Source: Colias croceus (taxonomy: Eukaryota > Arthropoda > Insecta > Lepidoptera > Pieridae). Taken from it: a stretch of 64,000 bases of DNA. The stretch lies in contig NC_059564.1 of the NCBI RefSeq assembly GCF_905220415.1, forward strand, positions 4,600,501-4,664,500, read 5' to 3'. Shown here piece after piece: positions 31,001 to 37,088 of the stretch. The notes under the pieces were generated by a model. The model was not told the DNA's origin. It made no database searches and saw only the letters and a program-made list of their open reading frames with translations. The position numbers and the translations under genes are program-made. Numbering within the stretch: position 1 is the stretch's first letter; each line of letters begins with the position of its first letter.

Positions 31001-32597
31001 ACCTACAGCATTAAACTTCAAACTAACAACTATATAAATAAATCAACCAATTCCCACATTACCTTATTATAACAATAATCCAGCATCTTTTCGAACAGAT
31101 CCCAGTTGTCAATCTGTCCGTCCTTCATGTACGTCTGCACCTCCATGTGTGGCCGGGGCACATGTAACTCAGTGACGTCTATGTAGTAGCGTAGCTCGTT
31201 TGTTTTCGACGCTGTGAAATAGTAGTAATGAATATAAAAAGTAGTTGTTTTTTATGTAATACTAGCTTTCCGTCTGCGGCTTTGCCCGCTGTTTCAATGA
31301 AAAACCCGCATAGTTCCTGTTCCCGTGAGATTTCCGAGATAAAATCTATCCTATATTTCAATCGATTCCCTCTGTATGTGTGCTAAATTTTATTGTTTTG
31401 GTTCAGTAGTATATTCGTGAAAGAGTAACAAACACACACACATCCATCCTCACAAACTTTCGCATTTATAATATTAGTTGGATTAAATACAATCCGTGCC
31501 CTGCAATTTTACCTGCATTGCTCTGCTCCTATTGGTCTTAGCGTGATGATATATAGCCTATAACCTTCCTCGATAAATGGGCTATCTAATACCGAAAGAA
31601 TTTTTCAAATCGGACCAGTAGTTCCCGACATCAGCGCCTTCAAACAGACAAACTCATACTAAACTTACAATATTAGTATGGATTATATTTGAAAGACAGA
31701 AAGAAGTAATTTATAGCCAAAACACTTTAATTTTTACAAAATTTATGCAAAAACAAGACAGTGCTGATTTTCAGGCTAATCTGGTGACTACAGTTTGTCT
31801 TAACAAAACATTGAACACATAAACATATTTATTATCTTTATATTTGATTAAATATCTACAGAATTATAGTAGAACTAATAACATAATTCAAATAGATTTA
31901 GATACAAGCTATGTGAACTACTATATATCTCAATCTCAATACTATTATAAAGGCGAAAGTTTGTAAGTATGGATGTATGGATGTATGTTACTCTTTCACG
32001 TAAAAACTACTGATCCGATTACAATGAAATTTAGCACACATATAGAGGGTAACTTGGATTAACACATAGGATAGGTTTTATCCCGGAAATCCCACGGGAA
32101 CGGGAACTATGCGGGTTTTCCTTTGAAAACGCGGGCGAAGCCGCTGGCGGAAATCTAGTAACTATTTAAAACAAAACAATGAAACAAAGTTTCTTGAAAA
32201 GTATTAATCACTCAGATTATGTTGTGGTAAATATACATTTGATTGTTGGAAATTTGCCTATCATGATCAAATAATTCTTAATATAATTATATTTAGGTCC
32301 TAATAAAGAAACTTTATTATGTTTCTGTGATAAATACTTTCCCGGCAAAAATTACATTTTTCGTAACTCCTGCGTAATTAATCTATATTACATACCGCTC
32401 TGTGTAACAGTGCCATCAGGAACCTTTTCTTCGGCATCAGGTATATGAGTAGCCGGTCCTACACCAATAACCGCCGGAATATCTGCTTTTGGAGTATCTT
32501 CCTGTGCGTAACCAACTCGCAAGGAATGATGGCCAGGATCGAACACTAATGCGCCTATTTCATCGCCACCATACAACATCCCGTTCGGGCCACTCAT
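19031..32597 (-). CDS. Bap55: BAP55/ACTL6A actin-related protein, SWI/SNF subunit, 8 exons
   Basis: Coding exons in order: 32597-32396, 31211-31063, 30378-30152, 29765-29648, 29208-29077, 27340-27190, 24955-24758 and 19134-19031. They sum to 1281 nt, phases agree at every junction, and all introns are GT-AG. The product is 426 residues (human ACTL6A is 429). Family marks: M-S-G...Y-G-G-D-E-I-G-A-L-V-F-D at the N-terminus; Y-Y-I-D-V-T-E-L; P-A-F-F-L-V-K-N-A-V-L-A-A-F-A-N-G; V-V-D-A-G-A; H-Y-E-F-P-G-G-Y-H-Q-D-F-G; W-I-G-G-S-I-L-A-S-I-G-S-F-Q-Q-M-W across the exon 7/8 junction; and an E-R-K-C-P terminus. The protein is a nuclear actin-fold subunit that binds the HSA helix of the BAF/PBAP ATPase with actin, and also belongs to INO80/TIP60-type complexes. 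A GTG two codons upstream is in frame, but ATG at 32597 matches family starts. Exon 7 is extremely GC-rich and alanine/glycine-shifted, and introns 6 and 7 hold the arrays described separately. Confidence 0.95.
19666..19876. mobile_element. MITE-like element built of GGAAATGTATA/GGAATTGTATAC repeats (Bap55 intron 7)
   Basis: Inverted ends TATATATGTTACCGGAAATG and CATTTCCGGTAACATATACA enclose several copies of TAGGAAATGTATA and the perfect palindrome GGAATTGTATACAATTCC near 19704-19721, with a partial copy near 19820-19840. A short GC hairpin (GGAGCTCCGC...GCGGGGCTCC) follows at about 19880-19903. Confidence 0.55.
20020..20094 (-). repeat. 36-37-bp direct duplication at the edge of the array
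   Basis: On the minus strand, GTAACGGGCCGGCTCGAGCG and GTAACGCGCACCGACTGGAG begin two adjacent related units of about 36 bp, both containing GAGCGGGG. They are not similar enough to exon 7 for me to call them copies. Confidence 0.4.
20095..20604 (-). repeat. Degenerate CA-rich heptamer array (3' flank of the exon array)
   Basis: Heptamer-based microsatellite in which CACAGCA alternates with CACAGCC, CATAGCC and similar variants. It contains no 74-bp exon fragment. Its degeneracy contrasts with the near-pure spacers inside the array and resembles the inverted block at 25785-26825. Confidence 0.85.
20605..24687 (-). repeat. Array of 25 tandem copies of the exon 7 3' part in Bap55 intron 7
   Basis: Twenty-five 74-bp segments identical or nearly identical to the last 74 bp of Bap55 exon 7. 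Their left edges are 20605, 20791, 20928, 21079, 21272, 21458, 21595, 21732, 21883, 22027, 22185, 22378, 22599, 22792, 22936, 23080, 23217, 23361, 23561, 23747, 23912, 24070, 24228, 24470 and 24614; the progenitor follows at 24758. On the minus strand each reads TGCTGTAG, then CGCGCCCTCC...GCCTGGATCG, then GTGAGTGTGTG, so a TAG acceptor and a GTGAGT donor are kept. Spacers are (CACAGCA)n. Only three copies (21458, 22185, 23080) show substitutions by eye. Each copy is 74 nt, not a multiple of three: reading from exon 7 into one copy gives a shifted R-P-P-R-T-A-S-R-P-A-P frame. Confidence 0.97.
24758..24955 (-). other. Bap55: Bap55 exon 7, progenitor of the array
   Basis: This 198-nt exon enters and leaves in phase 1, so skipping it would keep frame. 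It encodes V-C-A-A-V-G-A-C-D-A-D-A-R-V-A-L-W-G-G-V-V, W-L-E-R-L-A-R-D-L, then A-P-S-S-H-R-L-K-T-S and F-A-A-W-I. ACTL6A relatives have S-V-G-M-C-D-I-D-I-R-P-G-L-Y-G-S-V at the start and R-L-K-L-I-A later. Nearly every third codon position is G or C, unlike the seven other exons. The array copies begin exactly where GCGCGCGCCC of this exon is replaced by TAGCGCGCCC. Confidence 0.9.
25010..25350. mobile_element. Foldback element with about 110-bp inverted arms (Bap55 intron 6)
   Basis: The left arm starts near 25014 with AATAGTAGTAGGATGAAA and runs through GGAGGGGAATGTGATAAAAA to ACAGACAATCCGAG. The right arm is its near-perfect reverse complement ending near 25350, and the arms surround a loop of roughly 100 bp. 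No coding sequence and no clear target duplication. It begins about 50 bp upstream of the exon 7 acceptor. Confidence 0.75.
25394..25582 (+). mobile_element. Helitron-like element, family E
   Basis: TC start, centre with CCACTGGACGTATCGGGC and AATTTGGCATGCAGGTAGAT, end GTGGGCGGAAGCTAG. The inverted relative is 53327-53486. Confidence 0.6.
25785..26825 (+). repeat. Inverted TG-rich heptamer array in Bap55 intron 6
   Basis: TGTGCTG/TGGGCTG/TGTGTTG heptamers, the reverse complement of the sequence type at 20095-20604, interrupted by one exon 7 fragment at 26362-26435. Long stop-free frames here (for example Cys/Val/Leu/Ala repeats) are artefacts of the 7-bp period, not genes. Confidence 0.9.
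26362..26435 (+). repeat. Inverted copy of the exon 7 74-bp fragment
   Basis: Base-for-base identical to the array consensus but on the plus strand, with the same TAG before it and GTGAGTGTGTGTGTGCTG after it. Relative to Bap55 transcription it is antisense and lies in intron 6, 1.4 kb upstream of exon 7. Confidence 0.95.
26991..27068. repeat. 78-bp near-perfect palindrome (Bap55 intron 6)
   Basis: Arms AGTTACATATATAACAATTA...GTCAA and their complement meet at CGTTATTATATAATAACG. I count one mismatch. It could extrude as a cruciform or form a stable RNA hairpin, and it lies about 120 bp downstream of the exon 6 donor. Confidence 0.85.
27463..27680 (+). mobile_element. TIR element related to family F (F' type)
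   Basis: Shares the GAAGTGAAACTTCTTTA ends with family F but has a different centre (TTTTTCGTTACGCGTGAC, ACCACGCGTGATTCG). A second copy lies inverted at 49352-49567. Confidence 0.55.
27684..27812 (+). mobile_element. Short TIR element, family F
   Basis: Truncated just inside the right inverted repeat; adjacent to the F' copy. Confidence 0.55.
27916..28107 (-). mobile_element. Helitron-like element, family B
   Basis: CTAG end at 27916; the 5' end is degraded at CACAAACTAGGATA. Confidence 0.6.
28435..28619 (+). mobile_element. Lep1-type Helitron, family A
   Basis: Fused to the 3' end of another Helitron-type fragment (GGGCGGTAAGCTAG at about 28421-28434), as if inserted at or captured by its terminus. 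Confidence 0.65.
28761..29026 (-). mobile_element. tRNA-derived SINE (second copy)
   Basis: Minus-strand copy of the SINE at 15021, with B box GGTTCGATTCC (plus-strand GGAATCGAACC near 28961) and the same body. It lies in Bap55 intron 5 with its tail toward exon 6. Confidence 0.75.
29434..29602 (+). mobile_element. Helitron-like fragment
   Basis: 3' part only: ACAAAGCGGACGAAGCCGCG then GTGCGGAAAGCTAG. Confidence 0.45.
29948..30100 (+). mobile_element. Short TIR element, family F
   Basis: Best preserved copy: GAAGTGAAACTTCTTTAGGC at the left, GAAGTTTCACTTCTGACACG and the CACACACGC palindrome at the right. It ends 50 bp downstream of the Bap55 exon 3 donor. Confidence 0.65.
30455..30770 (+). 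mobile_element. Helitron-like element, family C
   Basis: Longer subtype with an extra segment around GACGTTGTTCTGTAGAACC that is also present in the copy at 63588. Ends GGGCGGAAGCTAG. Confidence 0.55.
30804..30970 (+). mobile_element. GC-rich 165-bp element with GCTATTGCATAGC ends (family G)
   Basis: Starts GCTATTGCATAGCTTCTATC, contains AATTCCGTAACGAAAAAACC and GACGGGCGGAGGTGTGGC, and has the inverted GCTATGCAATAGC near its 3' part. Two further copies lie at 48616 and 60384, all in introns of minus-strand genes and all in the same orientation. Confidence 0.6.
31262..31482 (-). mobile_element. Helitron-like element, family B
   Basis: CTAGCTTTCCGTCTGCGG at the left and TATAATATTAGTTGGAT at the right; abuts the next copy. 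Confidence 0.65.
31493..31682 (-). mobile_element. Lep1-type Helitron, family A
   Basis: Degraded CTAG terminus; otherwise collinear with the family. Confidence 0.6.
31935..32158 (+). mobile_element. Helitron-like element, family B
   Basis: Full-length copy ending GGCGGAAATCTAG in Bap55 intron 1. Confidence 0.65.
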
Positions 32598-33068
32598 TTT
32601 CACTTATTTTTCACCAAAAATGTGTTTTTCATTGGCGTCGTTTCAACAATCAACACTGTGTGACAATTTCACAATTACAGACTTTGACAAAATGTTAAAT
32701 GACAAGAGTGACGCTACTTTTGACAGTTCTTTCTTGGCTTTACCGTGATCGTAAAATGCTAAGAGCAATTAACCTATAGAGTACTTGTATCGAGCGTATA
32801 CAATTTACATATATTTGTTTCTCTCTATCTAAAGAAAACGTCGTATGAAAGAATGAGACAGCTATAGACAACAAGCTACGTTTCAACATAGTCATGGCAC
32901 CATTTTTACTATAGGTACGTATTTAGATAGATAGAAGGTGATAGTGATGGGATGTGCTTCAATCGATAAAATCGTGAATGTATTTTGCATTTACGGTTTC
33001 GTGAAATAATAAATAATAAAAAAAACAAAACTTATAATTAATTTCAGTTGAATACATTATTTGTTTAA

Positions 33069-33241
33069 TCCTACGTATATAATAAATGCGAAATTATGTG
33101 AGAAGGGATGTTACTCTTTCACTGCGGAACCGATTACAATGAAATTTTGTACATACACACATAGGTTAGGTTTTATCCCGGAAATCCCACGTGAACGGGA
33201 ACTGTGCAGGATTTTCTTTAAAAACGCGGGCGGAAAGTTAG
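33069..33241 (+). mobile_element. Helitron-like element, family B
   Basis: TCCTACGTATATAATAAATG start, end GGGCGGAAAGTTAG with the CTAG mutated. Nested in the hAT-like element. Confidence 0.55.
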
Positions 33242-33408
33242 TACATTATAAAAGAAATTTTAAAACTTGAAATGTAATTTAAAATAAAGAAGGAAATGAT
33301 GATAAAGTTAAAGGAGTGAGGAGAAAGGCACAGTCAGCATGAAGGAATCATGCAGCATTTTAACAAGTTAATAAAAGGACAGTCCTAATGAAAACATTTT
33401 CCTAACAT

Positions 33409-33570
33409 CCTACTAATAAATCGAAAGTTTGTGAGGATGGATGTTTGTTACTCTTTCACGCGAATACTACTAAACCGATTACAATGAAATTTGGAAAAAT
33501 TACTTTTGATCCCGTAAATCCAACAGGAATGGGAACTATGCGGGTTTTTCTTTGAAAACGCATGTATATT
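33409..33570 (+). mobile_element. Helitron-like fragment, family B
   Basis: 5' two thirds only, cut after GAAAACGCATG. Nested in the hAT-like element. Confidence 0.55.
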
Positions 33571-34691
33571 AAGTATGTATTTCAATAGTAGTTTCTCATC
33601 TATGAGAACTGTCATTTAATCAACCGTTTAATTTTCACATAGTTACACATTTAAAGTAGGTAACTTATGTGTAAAAAATTTCAAAATAAAAATTCACTCT
33701 CTTTAATCAAATGTATTTATTATCTACAGGAACAAAAAAAAAACGTAAGCGTAAGATTGCACAATTCTTCTAGAGTATCCATCTTGATAACACGTAGGCT
33801 CGAAATGCAGTGAACACAATATTGCAAATTGTGGCGGCGTCCAATCAACTCATGTCTCACGTTTTATACCCATTTTTATTTAGCTCTGGAAATCTAAAAC
33901 AAAATGAATTTATTAATAATCTGAAAGAGAAATTAATAAACAACAAACGAAAACTAAAACACATAGGGCAAATAAAACAACCACGTGGTATGTTTTATTT
34001 TCCTGCGGTAAAAAATTTACATCTATTATTTGCAACAACAACTACATATAAATCTGATTTATGAAACAAAATAAATAAATCAACGTTAATATGAAATAGA
34101 TTTTTTGTCATAAATCGATAACATACGCTAGATGTGTTACAACACTACGGTGGTAAACAAAATGCCAAACGTGATATTATTGTGACGTTTTTTAAAAATT
34201 ATTTCATTATTTTATATTCCACAACCCCATAAAGTGGGTAAATGTTACAGTTACAACATAAAATTACAAAAAAGTGCTTGATAAAACCTTCAAATAGGTT
34301 TAAAACATAAATATTTATCAATTTGCTGAAAATCACTTACCGATGGAAAGATATTTTTACATTGTTTTTATCCAAAACTCCCATTTGACTAGTGATAGCC
34401 GGTTGCTAAACATACAATAGTTATTTTAGCACACTGACAAATAAAAAGAAACACTGTACACTTTATATTTTCTAAATATTTCGTTAAAAACACTTGACGC
34501 ACTGAGCCCACCAGCTGGTTGGAAAACAAACTGACTGCCGGCGCGCTACGTTTGAAGACAGTGCAGATACTCTATCGCTATCTCAATCTGGCTTATGCTG
34601 TTATTGACTAAGAGTAAGTAGATTAGAAAATATGTATTTTGTTCTGTCTTAATACAAGAACTCTATAGGTTAATTGCTCTTAGGTAAAATG

Positions 34692-36478
34692 GAACGTCGA
34701 ATATCTAAATTATAAAATTAATTCTATAAACGAAAGGGTATGCAATAATATGGTATGCAAATTACTAGGTAAGCGCACAATTTTACGTCTTTTGTCTTTT
34801 ATATGTATTTTCTAAACCAATTCCAAATGAAAGTAATATAGTAACAAAAAGCTGTTTGTTTGAACTCGTTTATCTCAGGAACTGCAGGACCGATTTCAAA
34901 AATTATTTCCCGATCGGATATTATGTACGTGATCCCTAGTACTAGCTTTCTATCTTAAGCCCGGCATTCACTACACGCACCGCGAGCCGAGCCCCGAGCC
35001 GTACCAATCCGTGGACAAATCCGTCATCGCCCACACACTACACGTCTATCACCTTCTATCACTCTCCGTCTCCAGACGGCGAGCGCCGCGCCGAGCCGCG
35101 AGCCGCGCACAACTACACATACACACGCAGATTTGTCCGCGGACTTGTCGCCAGCTACAAATCCAGCGGATGGGTGCGCCTGTGAATGGTACCCTTTACT
35201 AATACTAGTTTACTATCCTAGCCTCGTGTATCCCGGGCATAAGTTGCGAAAGGTTGATAATAATATGTACCACGGGCGAAAAATAAAAACACATTTCCAC
35301 AGCATTTGTTTATTACAACACAAATAATTGAGAAACTACAAAACACCAAGAGACAAATGTGACAAACCTATTGTAAAATTTTATTCTATGCATTTCTAGA
35401 ACATTTACGATACCCTCAAAAATAGGTACTTATTCTTACATATTCTGGCTACGCTATTACATCATAATATTTTAAATGAAAAATGAAAACTTTTTATTAT
35501 TCATTTCATACAATACAATATGGAGTAGTAGGGCCCTCCTAGTAAGTTTAATATAAAACCTGTGTCAGGAGGGCTTATATTTGCTTATATTTGCTTGGGA
35601 AGTCGTTGGATTTTAATCATTCTTAATTAAATTATTAAGAGAGGAAGTAAATTGTAAAACTAAGAAGAACTTGCAATAATATGTATTCAATATAAATTCT
35701 GCATAGTACTGAGTATTATAAAATGCAACACAAAAATATCGCAATAATTCATTTTTTGTATTGACTATTGAAGTTCAATTTATTTAACTATTAAAATAAG
35801 TTATGCTACAGACTAGAAATAACGGTTATGCTATTTCATATTTGGAGTTGAGAACTGCGTGTTACATGTGATTTTCACAGTTACTTAAAAGTAACAGATT
35901 GTAACGTGATATAACTGCGAAAGCCAATGAAAAATCATACGTTAAAATATTAATAATAATTATGGAGTACCAAGTTCATTAATATTTTATAATTGAACTA
36001 TCAAATGTAATTTATTATTATTTGCTGTTAATTTGTGTATTTGACGGAATTTGTTCTAAAATTTTATTGCTTCAATAATTTTTGAAATTCCTATGTGTGC
36101 TTGTGTTTTTAATTTCTCAAAATATTTCTTATGTTTGGCTAAAATTTTTAAATACATACATATATTCTGTCATCGTAAAGTATTCAAATACGCAATACAA
36201 AATTTACATTTACTTAAAAATAGTGCTTACATAATAAAGCTAAATTTCGTAAAATAACTCGCATACTTAGGAACATAGTATTACATATTTAAGTATCGTC
36301 TATATAAAAATGGAAATTTTTTGTCTATATAATAAGTATTTATATTATAATACATATACAAAAGTAAAAATTAGTTTATTAGCGAGTAGCTGACCTGTTA
36401 TAATTTTTTGGTAAGAGAACGATTATAATGTACCTATATTACAAGACAATTTGTACTTAAAGTTTGAAAAAGCGTCAA
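34692..36478. other. Intergenic, no gene found
   Basis: Contains a degraded family A Helitron piece (about 34850-34930) and a GC-rich patch at 34965-35190 with repeated CCGCGAGCCGAGC-type words and inverted GGACAAATCCG/GATTTGTCCGCGGAC, possibly a MITE. A LINE-like 3' fragment may lie around 35475-35600. The remainder is AT-rich and featureless. Confidence 0.5.
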
Positions 36479-37088
36479 TAATATAACGGTTTTACATTAC
36501 AATAAAACCGATATTATGTGCCGAAAAGGAAAACATACAGCATTGTTATGGAAGAAGCAATGTATACTCAACCATAGATACGGAATGATTTCCATAGACT
36601 ACATACAAACTCTAGTTCCAATTTATTCCGCTAGAGGTCGTCGCTGTCACCAGCAAGGTGATGGGGGAACCAAATTCATTTTTCGAATCATAGTCTTCAC
36701 CAGGAAGGACTTCCTGCAATGCTGTATGTTTTCCTTTTCGGCACATAATATCGGTTTTATTGTAATGTAAAACCGTTATATTAATGTGCCTCTGGAAAAC
36801 ATACAGCATTGTTATGAAGACGTGTTTGTTATCTGCTGGTGAAATAAAAAGACACAACGCTATGATGAATATAAAATATACAAAATAAAAGTCATATATA
36901 ATATTCAAACAATATATTATAGCATTTTTAATATTTCCTTACTTGTAATCATTAAATCATTTCACATAATTAATATGCACAATATTTTATGTTTAGACCA
37001 AATTAAAATAATATACTATTTTAAGTAGCCTTTAACTTTTAATCAATATTCAATCAATATAAAAATATTAACGTTAAAAATCTATATT

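Larger units (their letters stand above)
32759..34683. mobile_element. hAT-like non-autonomous element with 8-bp target duplication
   Basis: Inverted ends of about 30 bp (CTAAGAGCAATTAACCTATA and its complement, one mismatch) are flanked by the identical octamer GTAAAATG at 32751-32758 and 34684-34691. An 8-bp duplication with short TIRs fits the hAT superfamily (P elements also make 8 bp). Inside are two family B Helitron fragments (33069-33241, 33409-33570), a GC-free 84-codon open frame (33810-34064) with no recognisable similarity, and a GC-rich segment near 34500-34560. No transposase found. It lies about 160 bp upstream of the Bap55 start codon. Confidence 0.8.

Noticed and set aside
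34965..35190. GC-rich patch as a possible CpG promoter or exon
   Set aside because: No splice signals or protein similarity; inverted words suggest a MITE-like repeat.
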